DNA of 64,000 nucleotides from [Clostridium] colinum (lineage in GTDB: Bacteria; Bacillota; Clostridia; Lachnospirales; CAG-274). The stretch spans positions 1,674,001 to 1,738,000 of the forward strand of contig NZ_OW712331.1 of assembly GCF_940677205.1 (NCBI RefSeq). The letters run 5' to 3'. The translations under genes and the position numbers were made by a program. Each line of letters opens with the position of its first letter. The stretch's first letter is position 1. Shown in pieces: positions 7,307-17,650 of the stretch. The notes under the pieces are model-generated. The model made no database searches, was not told the DNA's origin, and was given only the letters and a program-made list of their open reading frames with translations.

Positions 7307-8048
7307 TTTTTACGCTTTCTACAAGTTTTTTAACAAGTTTAGAAGATACAACGTCATATTTATCTTCATTATTTAAATATGAATAAGTTACATTTTTAGT
7401 TGATGTTGTATTGTCTTTTATAAAATCTTTACAAGAACTATGTATTTGGTTTATTCCTGTCTTTTCAATTAACTCTCTAGCATTTTGATAGTTTATACCA
7501 CTACCTGCTAAAATTTCTATTTTATCACCGTATTTATCATTTAGCTCTTTTATTAAACCTATACCATCTAGTGCTTTATCTTTTAACCCACTTGTAAGAA
7601 GCCTGTCTACACCTAAATTTATCAATTGTTCTATTAATTCATAAGGGTTAGATACACAATCAAAAGCACGATGAAAAACTACCTCTCTTTTTGTATCAAA
7701 ACTTTTTATTATATCTATCATTTTTTTGGTATTTTCTATGTCAATATTTTTATTTTCATCTAAAAACCCAAATGCAATACCATCTGCATTAGCTTTTAAA
7801 AGAGATATTGTATCTTTAAACATTACTTTTTTGTCTTCATCATTATAGCAAAATCCTGCACCTCTTGGCCTAACCATACATATAGTTTTTAATTCTAATT
7901 CTTCTTTTATAAGCTCTAAAGACGCAATAGAAGGCGTAAGACCTCCTAAAAATAACCCACTATTAAGCTCTATTCTATCTGCACCACCTAAAAATGCTTG
8001 TTTTGCATCATAATATCCTCCACAGCATACTTCAACAATTTTCTTCAT
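7299..8048 (-). CDS. cutC: CutC family TIM-barrel protein
   Basis: CutC proteins are TIM barrels historically linked to copper tolerance; their reaction is still uncertain. The sequence begins MKKIVEVCCGGYYDAKQAFL and contains GADRIELNSGLFLGGLTPS, MVRPRGAGFCY, VVFHRAFDC and ILAGSGIN, all family signatures. I set the start at 8048, where AAGGTGG lies upstream; the open frame extends 26 codons further but that part is lysine-rich, AT-biased sequence without a ribosome site. The length of 249 residues is normal. It is followed by an overlapping small membrane gene. Confidence 0.9.
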   Translation of the reverse strand: MKKIVEVCCGGYYDAKQAFLGGADRIELNSGLFLGGLTPSIASLELIKEELELKTICMVRPRGAGFCYNDEDKKVMFKDTISLLKANADGIAFGFLDENKNIDIENTKKMIDIIKSFDTKREVVFHRAFDCVSNPYELIEQLINLGVDRLLTSGLKDKALDGIGLIKELNDKYGDKIEILAGSGINYQNARELIEKTGINQIHSSCKDFIKDNTTSTKNVTYSYLNNEDKYDVVSSKLVKKLVESVKND

Positions 8049-8312
8049 AAATACCACCTTTTTGATTGATAAGTTAATTTTTATTTTAAAAAAAATTTTT
8101 TTAATTTTCAATATTAAGTTTATCAAAAAATAAATTATTTTTTTAGTATAAAATTTACTATATATAAAAATTGTTATTTTTGGTATTTTTTTACACTAAT
8201 TTATATAAAATTTATACTATTCTTATATTAAACTTACATTTTCTTGCAATATATTTATATTTATTGTATATTTTTATATTTTGATTATAATTTTTTTTAT
8301 CTATAATGTGTA

Positions 8313-8340
8313 TTGAAAAATAAAAATAAAGCTTTATAAT
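8313..8340 (+). promoter_or_regulatory. Promoter of the decayed transglutaminase gene
   Basis: TTGAAA (8313-8318), a 16-base spacer and TATAAT (8335-8340) precede a GGGGG ribosome site and the ATG at 8377. The rest of 8049-8312 is very AT-rich with no other recognisable feature. Confidence 0.5.
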
Positions 8341-8376
8341 ATTAGTATAATAAATATTATCATTGGGGGAAAAATT

Positions 8377-9997
8377 ATGAAAAAAATTTCAAATTAAATT
8401 TAGCATTAGGTTTAATTACTACAAGCTTATTATTAAATAATACATATTCTATATATGCTAATATAAATAATAATATTAATAATAATATTAATTATACTAG
8501 TATAGAAAATGAAAATTTTAATGTTAATAAAGGATTTAATCCAGATTTATATTATGCTAGAAAAATATTAAATGAAGAAGGTAAAAAAGCGTGGGATGTT
8601 GCTATATTGGAAATGGTATGGCAGAAGGTAATATATATCAAGAAACATTATCAAAAATAGATAGAGAAGCTAATAAAATTTTAAGTGTTGTTAAAGATGA
8701 TATGACTATATATCAAATAATACAAGCTGTACAAAAAGAATTTGCATCTAGCTTAGTTTATGAAAATGTTGGTTCTCCAGGTGATTTAAGAGGTGCTTTT
8801 TTAAATAAAAAAGCTATATGTGGTGGATATTCAAAAGGCTTTGAATACCTTTTATTAAAATTAGGTATAGAAAATATTTGGGTTAATGGATTTGCTGGTG
8901 GTCCACATGCTTGGAATTATGTAAATATAGACAATAAGTGGTATTTAATGGATACTACTTGGGGTGTCCAAAATTGGTATTTAAGAGGAGAAGTTAGTGA
9001 ACGTTATCATTACGATACATATCATATAATGTCAACTTTAGAAAAAGAATGTATACCTTATAAATGGGGAACTTATCCAGGTGTTTGGATAAAAACTCCT
9101 TCAAAAATAATATTACCATTAGGTAAAGTATTTAATCCTTTAGATTATGTTGAAGACATTGGAGACATATATGATTCTGATTTAAGCAATGATATTAATA
9201 TTATAGAAAATAACGTAAATAATAAGGTTACGGGTACCTATAAAGTTGTATATGAAGTTTCAAATAAAGATGGTAATAAAGTAAAATTTGAAGTTGAAGT
9301 TCAAGTTGTTGATGGCAAGTATACTTCTATTAACGATTTAGAAAAAACTTCTGGAAATTTAAAAAGCTAAGATGTATCTTTGTATCTTAATGGTAAAGAG
9401 GTTCCTTATCAAAATGGTCTTTTTGGAAGTGAAAGCACATATATAGAATATAACGTTGAAAATAAAGATGTTAAATATTTTGAGGCAAATGTAGGAATTA
9501 ATAAAAATGTAAGAGATAATCAAAGTTATGGTCATTACGGTAAAGTACAATTTGAGGTTTATGCAGATTCTACATTAATCTATCAATCTTCTATACTAGG
9601 CTGGAAAGATAATTATGAAAGTATCTGTGTAGAAATACCAGAAGGTACTAAAAGTATTAAATTAGTAAATGTTCCAAAAGGTGATGGTAATAATCATGGT
9701 GCTTGGGGAAATATAAAATTAATTACTATGCGTAGTGAATTTGAAAAGTAATTAGAAAGTTTAAACCAAATGGTTGAATTTTCAGATAAAATTATTGATA
9801 CGTCTTATGTTTTATTTAATACTCATATAGAAAGTAGATTTAATAATTTTGTTATAGCAAGAGAATATGTAAAACAAAGACTTAACGATGATAATTTAAA
9901 TTTACAAGATATTAAAGATTTAAAATCATTTTTAATTTATAGTATTGAAGAATTAGGTCAAGTTTATAAATCAGATTCTGACCCTATTAAAAAGTAA
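8377..9997 (+). pseudogene. Broken secreted transglutaminase-like protein with NPCBM domain
   Basis: The ancestral protein had about 540 residues: signal peptide (LALGLITTSLLLNNTYSIYA), a transglutaminase-like core with Cys in CGGYSKGF, His in GGPHAWNYV and Asp in LMDTTWG, an Ig-like segment, an NPCBM-type carbohydrate-binding module (about 9380-9750) and a short helical tail. The reading frame is broken four times. The A run after the ATG (8380-8386) is one base short. An AT dinucleotide near 8604 appears duplicated. TAA stops occur in the same frame at 9368-9370 and 9749-9751. The frame otherwise stays open to 9997, which argues for recent loss. Promoter and ribosome site remain good. Confidence 0.8.
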
Positions 9998-10005
9998 TAA
10001 ATAAT

Positions 10006-10039
10006 AAAAAATACTAGCTAATATATTAGCTAGTATTTT
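10006..10039. terminator. Bidirectional terminator
   Basis: AAAAATACTAGCTAAT pairs with ATTAGCTAGTATTTTT across a two-base loop, with A/T runs on both sides. It serves the pseudogene on the plus strand and the pseudouridine synthase on the minus strand. Confidence 0.85.
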
Positions 10040-10042
10040 TTA

Positions 10043-10723
10043 TTATTTATATAAATTATGAAATTTTTTAAACATTTCTTCATTTGTTGGATATATAGTA
10101 TATTTTAAGTGCTTATTTGTTATCGGGTGTTTAAATTCCATTTGATAACAAAATAAACCTATGTTTTTATTTCCTACTTTTCTTTTTATATTTTTGTTAT
10201 ACTTGGTATCATTATATAAAGGTAAATTAACATTAGCCATTTGAGCTCTTATTTGATGATGTCTTCCTGTTTCTAAATTTATATCCACTAAGCTATATGT
10301 ATTTTTATCTACCTCTATTTGTGATATTTTTTTGTAAGATAACCTCGCTTCTTTTGCTCCACTACTATTTTTATTAACTATTTTTGATATATTAAGCCTT
10401 TGATTTTTCATAAGCCAATCTATAAGTGTATCCTCGTTTTTAGCTACACCACAAACAATAGCTAAGTATTTCTTTTTAAATGTATGATTTTTCATATATT
10501 CAGTAAGCACTGTTGTTACTTTATTATTTTTACTAAAAATAACTATGCCACCTACGCCTCTATCTAATCTATTTATTATTGCTAAATCTTTACATTGTTT
10601 TTCTTCTTTTATAATACTATATAAATCTTTTTCTACACTTTTTTTATCTGGACAAGATAACATACCAAAAGGTTTATTTACAACAATAATGTAATTATCT
10701 TCAAAAATTATATTTTTTAACAT
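10043..10723 (-). CDS. RluA-family RNA pseudouridine synthase
   Basis: This enzyme isomerises uridine to pseudouridine in rRNA or tRNA. RLDRGVGG around residues 52-59 holds the catalytic Asp (D54), and TGRHHQIRAQ is the second conserved block. At 226 residues it is a short RluA member without an S4 domain. The RNA target cannot be told from sequence. The gene stands alone between two plus-strand units, with a poor ribosome site. Confidence 0.85.
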   Translation of the reverse strand: MLKNIIFEDNYIIVVNKPFGMLSCPDKKSVEKDLYSIIKEEKQCKDLAIINRLDRGVGGIVIFSKNNKVTTVLTEYMKNHTFKKKYLAIVCGVAKNEDTLIDWLMKNQRLNISKIVNKNSSGAKEARLSYKKISQIEVDKNTYSLVDINLETGRHHQIRAQMANVNLPLYNDTKYNKNIKRKVGNKNIGLFCYQMEFKHPITNKHLKYTIYPTNEEMFKKFHNLYK

Positions 10724-10780
10724 AATATTACCTCAATTAACATACTATTTACATTTATTATATATATTTTTTTTATTTTT

Positions 10781-10846
10781 TGTCAAATTATTTTTATATA
10801 TAAATACAGAAAAATGACAAAACTTATAGTAATAATATTTTATAAT
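10781..10846 (+). promoter_or_regulatory. Spo0A-type promoter of spoIIE
   Basis: ATGACA (10814-10819) and TATAAT (10841-10846) are separated by 21 bases, the unusual long spacing known for Spo0A-activated sigma-A promoters such as B. subtilis spoIIE and spoIIG. TGTCAAA (10781-10787) and TGACAAA (10815-10821) each differ by one base from the 0A box TGWCGAA, and the second overlaps the -35 region. Confidence 0.6.
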
Positions 10847-10871
10847 ATAGCATATTAAAGGAGGTAAAAAT

Positions 10872-13217
10872 ATGGAAAAATATTTTAAAAAATACACCAA
10901 TCAAAAAATACTAGGATTAAATATTATTTTTATTATTTTGTCAATATTAGGTTTCTTTATCGGACGAGTTAGTATATTTCATATGTTAAACCCTATTGCT
11001 ATTGCTTATTTAGGTTGTCTTTTATTAAACGGCAAAATATTTAACTTAGCTTTAGTATTTACATTTTTAGGATTTTTTAGCAAAACTAATAATTTTTACA
11101 TAACAAAATATATTATATGTCTAATAATTTTATTTTTTATAAATATATGTTTTTATAAAAATAAATATAAAGAAAATATTGTTTTTAAAGCGATTTTATG
11201 TAGCTTTTCTATTTTTATATCAGGTATAATTATATGTATTTTAAATGGATTTTCTATGTATTATCTAGTTTTAGCTATACTAGAAACTGCTCTTACTTTT
11301 TGTATGTGTTTTATATTAAATAAAAGTATAGAATATATAAAAAAAGAAAATAAAAATGTAATGTCTAACGAAGATATAATAAGCCTTGGTATATTTATAG
11401 GCTCTATTATATGTGGCTCTTCAGATGTTTTTTTAGGCACAATATCTTTTACATATTTTTTTATTATAACATTACTTTTATTTGTTTCCTATATATATGG
11501 TAGTGCCGTTGGCTCTATTGTTTCTATACTATCTAGCTTTTTATTATTTATAACAAACTCTTTAAATGCTGATATAATAATTATTTTAACTATTTCTTCT
11601 ATACTATCAAGTATTGTAAGAGAAAAAGGTAAGTTTTTTTTAGCCCTAACTTTTAATTTATGTGTATATGTTTTAAGCCTTATGATAAATGTATCTTTAA
11701 TAGATAATGTTTTGCTCTTTTCTATGTTAGGTAGTGATATATTATTTTTAACTATAAATTGTAATATAAAAGCAAATATTAGTTTTAATAATAGTCTAAA
11801 ATTAGAGTCTGCTACTACATATACAGAAAAACTACAAATTTTAACAAGTGATAAACTTAATAAATATGCAAATTCTTTTGAAAAACTTTCAAAAACTTTT
11901 TACAATTTATCAGAAAAAAAGACTAACCTAGACCAACAAGATATATCAAATCTTATAGATGAAGTAGCTAGCAAAATGTGTAATAACTGTCAAATGAAAG
12001 TTTTTTGTTGGGAAAAAAATTTTTATAGTACATATCAAAATATATTTTCTATATTAAACATTTATGAAAAAACAGGACAAATAGAAAAAAACTCTATATC
12101 TCCAGAATTTATAAATAATTGTATAAATATTAATCAATTTATAGATGTTTTGAATAAAACTTTTGAAATATATAAATTAAATTTAGCGTGGAAAAATAAA
12201 GTTATAGAAAGTCGTGAACTAGTTGGAAAACAATTAACTGGTATATCTAGTATAATATATGATTTATCAAAAAATTTATGTGAAGATGTTTCATTTAAAG
12301 AAAATTATGAGGCAAAAATTAAATATGCTTTAGAAAATAATAATATACCTACAAAAAATGTTATTATTACAGAAAATAACAAAGGTAAGCTAGAGGTATT
12401 ATTAAAAGTAAACCCTTGTTATGTTCCTAATAAATGTACAAAAACTATTGTCCCGATAGTTAATGAAGTGTTAGGTAGAAAAATGTGTAAACCTTGCTAT
12501 GAATGTATAGTTACAAAAGAAAATAATGAAAGTGTATGCTCTTTATCTCTTGTAGAAGAACAAAAATTCAGGGTCAGTAGCTACGCAATTACTACACAAA
12601 AAGACGGGTCTAGTGAATCTGGAGATAGCCACTCTTTTTTATCTTTACCAAATGGTACATATCTTTTAGCCTTATCTGATGGTATGGGTTCTGGAAAAAA
12701 AGCTAAAATAGAAAGTACTGCCACAATAGAGCTTTTGGAAGATTTTTTACAAGCTGGCTTTTCTAAAGATTTAGCAATAAATATGATAAACTCTGTTTTA
12801 TTTTTAAAATCTTCAAAAGATACTTTTGCTACCTTAGATATGTGTACTATTGATTTATATACTGGATTTTGTGAAATATTAAAAATAGGAGCTGTTTCTA
12901 CCCTTATTTTACACAATAATAAAGTAGATATAATAAAATCTACCTCTTTACCTGTTGGTGTTTTAAATAATGTAGAACCAGAAATAAGAAAGAAAAAGCT
13001 ATCTGATGGTGATATAATAGTTATGTTTACAGATGGGGTTATAGATTCTACTAATGCTATAATTAACAAAGAACATTGGATAATTGATATTTTATTAAAA
13101 AATACTTCTACAAACCCAGAAGACATAGCTAATGCTATTTTTGAAAAAACTAAAGAAAATTATAAAGATAATATTAAAGATGATATAACTATACTTGTAG
13201 CTAGAATATGGAGTTAA
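10872..13217 (+). CDS. spoIIE: Stage II sporulation protein E, PP2C-type phosphatase
   Basis: SpoIIE dephosphorylates SpoIIAA-P in the forespore, which frees sigma-F; it also helps place the polar septum. The 781-residue protein has about ten N-terminal membrane helices (residues 15-300), a middle regulatory region with cysteines (MCNNCQMKVFCWEK), and a C-terminal PP2C domain. That domain shows ALSDGMGSGKKA, DMCTIDLYTG, VMFTDGVIDS and DDITILVARI, whose aspartates bind manganese. Its substrate system (spoIIAA, spoIIAB, sigF) lies at 39648-40447 in this window. An AAAGGAGG site precedes the ATG. Confidence 0.97.
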   Translation: MEKYFKKYTNQKILGLNIIFIILSILGFFIGRVSIFHMLNPIAIAYLGCLLLNGKIFNLALVFTFLGFFSKTNNFYITKYIICLIILFFINICFYKNKYKENIVFKAILCSFSIFISGIIICILNGFSMYYLVLAILETALTFCMCFILNKSIEYIKKENKNVMSNEDIISLGIFIGSIICGSSDVFLGTISFTYFFIITLLLFVSYIYGSAVGSIVSILSSFLLFITNSLNADIIIILTISSILSSIVREKGKFFLALTFNLCVYVLSLMINVSLIDNVLLFSMLGSDILFLTINCNIKANISFNNSLKLESATTYTEKLQILTSDKLNKYANSFEKLSKTFYNLSEKKTNLDQQDISNLIDEVASKMCNNCQMKVFCWEKNFYSTYQNIFSILNIYEKTGQIEKNSISPEFINNCININQFIDVLNKTFEIYKLNLAWKNKVIESRELVGKQLTGISSIIYDLSKNLCEDVSFKENYEAKIKYALENNNIPTKNVIITENNKGKLEVLLKVNPCYVPNKCTKTIVPIVNEVLGRKMCKPCYECIVTKENNESVCSLSLVEEQKFRVSSYAITTQKDGSSESGDSHSFLSLPNGTYLLALSDGMGSGKKAKIESTATIELLEDFLQAGFSKDLAINMINSVLFLKSSKDTFATLDMCTIDLYTGFCEILKIGAVSTLILHNNKVDIIKSTSLPVGVLNNVEPEIRKKKLSDGDIIVMFTDGVIDSTNAIINKEHWIIDILLKNTSTNPEDIANAIFEKTKENYKDNIKDDITILVARIWS

Positions 13218-13287
13218 ATTTATTTATATAAGTATATCTTTCTAATTTTTGTTAATAATTAAATTATCTAAATATAGGAGGTTTTTT

Positions 13288-13632
13288 ATGAACGAAAAAA
13301 AGAAAGTTATACTTATAAGTGGGAATAAATCTAATTGGTATGACCAAGTTATATTTATAGTAAAAGAAAATAAACAAGAAAATATACCAAAAAATCTTGT
13401 CTTAGAGGCCGAAAAAATAATAAATGAATATATATCAAAAAAATATAATAAAACTAACACCCAAATTTATGATAAAATTAATACTATACCTGATAAAAAA
13501 ACTATAACAAAAAATATTTCTAAAAATAAGCCTAATAACAAAAGTATAAAATTTTATAATAATATATTAAATGTTTCTATATTTTTTACTATAGCTTTTA
13601 TATGCTATCTTATATATCAAATTTATATATAA
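13288..13632 (+). CDS. Small membrane-anchored protein of unknown function
   Basis: This 114-residue protein starts at the ATG at 13288, six bases after a perfect AGGAGG; a TTG 13 codons upstream lacks a ribosome site. The first 60 residues are charged and soluble (MNEKKKVILISGNKSNWYDQ), the middle is Lys/Asn-rich and low in complexity, and the last 20 residues form one membrane span. It is therefore probably tail-anchored. It lies between spoIIE and tilS on the same strand. I do not recognise the family. Confidence 0.65.
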   Translation: MNEKKKVILISGNKSNWYDQVIFIVKENKQENIPKNLVLEAEKIINEYISKKYNKTNTQIYDKINTIPDKKTITKNISKNKPNNKSIKFYNNILNVSIFFTIAFICYLIYQIYI

Positions 13633-13694
13633 TTATTTATCTTTTATAAAAATTGTATTATAATTATAATACATTATTATAAAGAGGTGATAAT

Positions 13695-15068
13695 TTGTTA
13701 GAAAAAATAGCTTTAAACACTATATATACCCACAATCTTATATGTAATAATGACCATATAATAGTTGGGGTATCTGGTGGAGCAGATTCTATATGTATGT
13801 TACATTTTTTATATAGTATAAAGGAAAAATTTAATTTAAAAATAACAGCAGTTCACATAAACCATTGTATGCGTGGAGAAGAATCGGACCAAGATAATAA
13901 GTTTGTAGTGGATTTTTGTAATAACCTTAATATACCTATTAAAGTTTTTCATTTTGATATATATGCTAAATCTAAAGAAGAAAATTTATCTATAGAGGAA
14001 GCCGGCAGAAAGTATAGATATTATGCTTTTAATAAAGTGTTAGAAGACGAAAATGCAACTAAAATTGCAATAGCTCATAATAAAGATGATAACGCAGAAA
14101 CAATGCTTATGCGTTTTTTTAGAGGGACTGGAACAAAAGGGCTTAGTGGCATAGCTTATAAAAGAGATAACATAATAAGACCTATTTTAGATTGTTTAAG
14201 AAAAGATATAGAACTATATTGTAACAAAAACAACTTATCTTATAGAAATGATTCTACTAATAGTATGGATATTTATACTCGTAACAAAATAAGGTTAAAC
14301 CTTATACCTTTTTTAAAAGAAAATTTTAATCCAAATATTATAGATACTCTATCTAATATGTCTAAAAATTTTTATGATGAAAATAACTTTTTAGATGGCC
14401 TTACAAAAAAAGCTTTAGATGATTGTTTAATAGAAAAAAATAATAATAAAATTTCTTTAAAAATAGATAAATTAATAACTTTTGATTTAGTTTTACAAAA
14501 AAGAATTTTAAGATTATGCCTTTCAAACTTTAATAAGGAATTATATAATTTATCTTATGAACATATAAATATGATTGTTAGCCTTTTAAAAAAGCAAACA
14601 GGTAAAAAAATAAACCTTCCTAATAATTTATACGTATATAAACAGTATAATGATTTAATAATTAGTAAAAATATTATACCATCAAAAAAAGATATTTCTT
14701 ATAAATATAAAATAGAGCTAGAAAAACAAATATACATTAAAGAATTGAATAAAAATGTACTATTATCTAAAAATATTTTAAATATTTCAACAAAAGTATA
14801 TACTATTTCTTTAAATTATGATAAAATTAAAGACATCTTATTTATACGACAAAGAAATAATGGTGATAAAATCTATATAAATAATATGACAAAAAAGATA
14901 AAAAATATTTTTATAGATTCCAAAATACCTAGTAATGAAAGAGATTTATACCCTATCTTAATATGTGAAGATAAGGTTATTGGTATTTTAGGTCTTTGTT
15001 TGTGTAATGAATATAGCTCTAATAAACTTAATAATACTGTTTATTTACATATTTGGGAGGAAAATTAA
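13695..15068 (+). CDS. tilS: tRNA(Ile) lysidine synthase
   Basis: TilS converts C34 of the CAU-anticodon tRNA-Ile to lysidine so that it reads AUA codons, an essential step in this AT-rich organism. The PP-loop ATPase motif SGGADS is at residues 27-32, HINHCMRGEESD follows near 56, and the C-terminal substrate-binding domains extend to residue 457. The TTG start at 13695 is preceded by GAGGTGAT. It abuts hpt with no spacer, the common tilS-hpt-ftsH order of Firmicutes. Confidence 0.96.
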   Translation: MLEKIALNTIYTHNLICNNDHIIVGVSGGADSICMLHFLYSIKEKFNLKITAVHINHCMRGEESDQDNKFVVDFCNNLNIPIKVFHFDIYAKSKEENLSIEEAGRKYRYYAFNKVLEDENATKIAIAHNKDDNAETMLMRFFRGTGTKGLSGIAYKRDNIIRPILDCLRKDIELYCNKNNLSYRNDSTNSMDIYTRNKIRLNLIPFLKENFNPNIIDTLSNMSKNFYDENNFLDGLTKKALDDCLIEKNNNKISLKIDKLITFDLVLQKRILRLCLSNFNKELYNLSYEHINMIVSLLKKQTGKKINLPNNLYVYKQYNDLIISKNIIPSKKDISYKYKIELEKQIYIKELNKNVLLSKNILNISTKVYTISLNYDKIKDILFIRQRNNGDKIYINNMTKKIKNIFIDSKIPSNERDLYPILICEDKVIGILGLCLCNEYSSNKLNNTVYLHIWEEN

Positions 15069-15599
15069 ATGAGTGAAAAAATTGAAATATTAATCACAGA
15101 AGAACAGTTAAATGAAAGAATATCTGAAATAGCAAAAGAAATAAATAAAGATTATGGTGATAAAGACATTACACTTGTATGTGTTTTAAAAGGTGGTGTA
15201 ATGTTTATGACAGATATTGCAAAAAAATTAAATCAAAAAGTAGAATTTGAGTTTATAGATGTATCTAGCTATGGTAAAGGCACTGTGTCTAGTGGTAAAC
15301 TAACTATAAATAAAGACTTAGAAACTTCTATTGAAGGTAAACATGTTATTTTGTTAGAAGATATTGTTGATACTGGAAGAACTTTAAGTTATCTTATAGA
15401 TTATTTAAAATCAAAAAATCCTGCTAGTTTAAAACTTTGTACATTATTAGATAAGCCTAGCAGACGTATTATAGATGTTGATGCCAATTATATTGGATTT
15501 ACTATACCAGATGCTTTTATAGTGGGCTATGGCTTAGACTATGCCCAAAAATATAGAAATTTACCTTATATAGGTATACTTCATTTAGATGAAGAATAA
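15069..15599 (+). CDS. hpt: Hypoxanthine phosphoribosyltransferase
   Basis: This purine salvage enzyme makes IMP or GMP from hypoxanthine or guanine with PRPP. The 176-residue protein has the PRPP loop LLEDIVDTGRTL (about residues 98-109), an early VLKGGVMFM block and LLDKPSRR. The ATG directly follows the tilS stop and its ribosome site (GGGAGGAAAA) lies inside tilS, so translation is coupled. It is the middle gene of tilS-hpt-ftsH. Confidence 0.96.
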   Translation: MSEKIEILITEEQLNERISEIAKEINKDYGDKDITLVCVLKGGVMFMTDIAKKLNQKVEFEFIDVSSYGKGTVSSGKLTINKDLETSIEGKHVILLEDIVDTGRTLSYLIDYLKSKNPASLKLCTLLDKPSRRIIDVDANYIGFTIPDAFIVGYGLDYAQKYRNLPYIGILHLDEE

Positions 15600-15648
15600 T
15601 ATTTTTAAAATTAATTTTTAAATATTTTATAACAGAGGAGGTTTTTCA

Positions 15649-17538
15649 TTGAATAAAAATACTATGTTTAAAACATTTTTAATGTATATATTAATATTAA
15701 CATTTATATTTTTATCTCTTATGATGTATAAAAATATAAATTTACACCAAAGTGAAAAATTTTATGATTATACATATAGTAATTTAGTAAACGATATAAA
15801 AAATGATGATGTTTCTAATATAAAATCTATAAGTATAAAAACAAATGAAGAACTTTTTGACAAAGGATCTGCTATTGTATATTTTAATGATGGATATAGC
15901 AAAAATATTCCTATTCCTAGTATGTCTGCATTTATGCAAACTGTACATTCTTCTGAAAAAGGTGCACAGCTTATAAAAACATACCAACCTAGCAAGCCTA
16001 GCTTATTTTCAGTAACATATCTACCTATAATTATAGTTTCTATAGTTATTATATTTGTTTTATTTATGATAATACAACAAACTAAAGGCAGTGGTGGTGG
16101 AAGTAAAGCTTTATCTTTTGGTAAAAATAAGGCTAAACTTTTGACAGAAGGCCAAAAAACTGCTTCTTTTAAAGATGTTGCAGGTCTTAGAGAAGAAAAA
16201 AACGATTTAGAAGAAATTGTAGACTTTTTAAAAGACCCTAAAAAATATAGAGATATAGGTGCTAGAATACCTAAGGGTATATTATTAGTTGGACCTCCTG
16301 GTACTGGTAAAACTTTACTTGCAAGAGCTATTGCTGGTGAGGCTGGTGTTCAATTTTTTAGTATATCTGGTTCAGACTTTGTAGAAATGTTTGTAGGTGT
16401 TGGTGCTTCTAGGGTACGTGATATGTTTGAAGAAGCAAAGAAAAATAAACCTTGTCTTATATTTATAGATGAAATAGATGCCGTTGGTAGAAGACGTGGT
16501 TCTGGACTTGGAGGGGGCCACGATGAACGTGAGCAAACTCTTAACCAATTACTTGTAGAAATGGACGGTTTTTCTGCTAATGAAAATATTATTATTATTG
16601 CGGCAACAAATCGTGTTGACATTTTAGACCCTGCTCTTTTAAGACCAGGTAGATTTGATAGACAAATATATGTTGGCGCTCCAGATGTTAAAGGTAGAGA
16701 AGAAATTTTAGAAGTACATTCTAAAACAAAAAAATTAGATGAAAATGTTAATCTAAAAGAAGTTGCTAAAACAACTTCTGGCTTTACTGGTGCTCAGTTG
16801 GAAAACCTTTTAAACGAAGCGGCTATTATAGCTGCTAGAAAAGGTAACCAAGCTATATCTATGAAAGAAATAAGAAAAGCTTTTATAAAAGTTGGTGTTG
16901 GTACAGAAAAGAAAAGCCGTATAATAAGCCAAGAAGAACGTTCTATCACAGCTTATCACGAAGCAGGCCACGCCATAATTACAGAAATGCTTCCTCTTAT
17001 GGACGCCGTTCATATTATATCTATAATACCTACTGGTGGTGCTGGTGGTTATACAATGCATCTTCCTGTTGATAAAGGTTATTTTTCTAAAAATTATCTT
17101 AAACAAGAAATAATGGTATTATTTGGTGGTAGAATAGCTGAAGAAATTATATTTAACGACATAACAACGGGTGCTTCTAATGACATAGAACGTGCCTCTA
17201 AAATAGCCAGAGGTATGGTTGTAAAATATGGTATGAGCTCTTTAGGTCCTATAGAATTTATAGAAAAAGAAATAAGCCCTAACCTAGCTTATTCTATTGA
17301 TGAAGAAATTAAAACTTTAATATCTTCTTGCTATGATGAAGCTAAAAAAATATTATTAGATAATTTAGATTATTTACATTCTACGGCTAATTTACTTTTA
17401 GAAAAAGAAAAAATAACAGGTGATGAATTTAGGGCATTGTTCCCTGAAAACTATTTTCCTGAAAAAAAATTACCTACTTATCCGCAAAATGAAGAAGTTG
17501 AAGACAAAAACTCTGATATAAATGAAACTAACTTATAA
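15649..17538 (+). CDS. ftsH: ATP-dependent zinc metalloprotease FtsH
   Basis: FtsH is a membrane-bound hexameric AAA protease that degrades misfolded membrane proteins and regulators. Two membrane spans (about residues 9-27 and 123-143) enclose an extracytoplasmic domain. Walker A GPPGTGKT is at 215-222, Walker B LIFIDEID at 270-277, the second region of homology contains [17 protein letters not shown], and the zinc site HEAGH is at 437-441. The 629-residue length is normal. The start is TTG with an excellent GAGGAGG site. It is the last gene of its operon. Confidence 0.97.
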   Translation: MNKNTMFKTFLMYILILTFIFLSLMMYKNINLHQSEKFYDYTYSNLVNDIKNDDVSNIKSISIKTNEELFDKGSAIVYFNDGYSKNIPIPSMSAFMQTVHSSEKGAQLIKTYQPSKPSLFSVTYLPIIIVSIVIIFVLFMIIQQTKGSGGGSKALSFGKNKAKLLTEGQKTASFKDVAGLREEKNDLEEIVDFLKDPKKYRDIGARIPKGILLVGPPGTGKTLLARAIAGEAGVQFFSISGSDFVEMFVGVGASRVRDMFEEAKKNKPCLIFIDEIDAVGRRRGSGLGGGHDEREQTLNQLLVEMDGFSANENIIIIAATNRVDILDPALLRPGRFDRQIYVGAPDVKGREEILEVHSKTKKLDENVNLKEVAKTTSGFTGAQLENLLNEAAIIAARKGNQAISMKEIRKAFIKVGVGTEKKSRIISQEERSITAYHEAGHAIITEMLPLMDAVHIISIIPTGGAGGYTMHLPVDKGYFSKNYLKQEIMVLFGGRIAEEIIFNDITTGASNDIERASKIARGMVVKYGMSSLGPIEFIEKEISPNLAYSIDEEIKTLISSCYDEAKKILLDNLDYLHSTANLLLEKEKITGDEFRALFPENYFPEKKLPTYPQNEEVEDKNSDINETNL

Positions 17539-17610
17539 TAATGTTAATAACTTTTCTGAAAATTATAAAACTTATTAACAATTTATAAAATTATATGTTA
17601 ATATATTAAT

Positions 17611-17649
17611 AAAAAAAGAAGTAATCTATAATAGATTACTTCTTTTTTT
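17611..17649. terminator. Bidirectional terminator after ftsH
   Basis: AAAAAAAGAAGTAATCTAT pairs perfectly with ATAGATTACTTCTTTTTTT around a two-base loop. It separates ftsH from the convergent large surface gene whose stop is at 17651. Confidence 0.9.
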
Positions 17650-17650
17650 A

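Noticed and set aside
7067-8126. Longer cutC start at 8126
   Set aside because: The 26 extra residues are AT-driven Ile/Lys/Phe sequence with no ribosome site, while 8048 has AAGGTGG and the canonical family N-terminus.
9368-9751. Stop-codon recoding in the transglutaminase gene
   Set aside because: Two frameshifts accompany the two in-frame stops, so simple decay (or assembly error) explains it better than recoding.
12581-13126. 181-codon minus-strand frame
   Set aside because: It is the antisense of the conserved SpoIIE phosphatase domain; no ribosome site or family match is seen.
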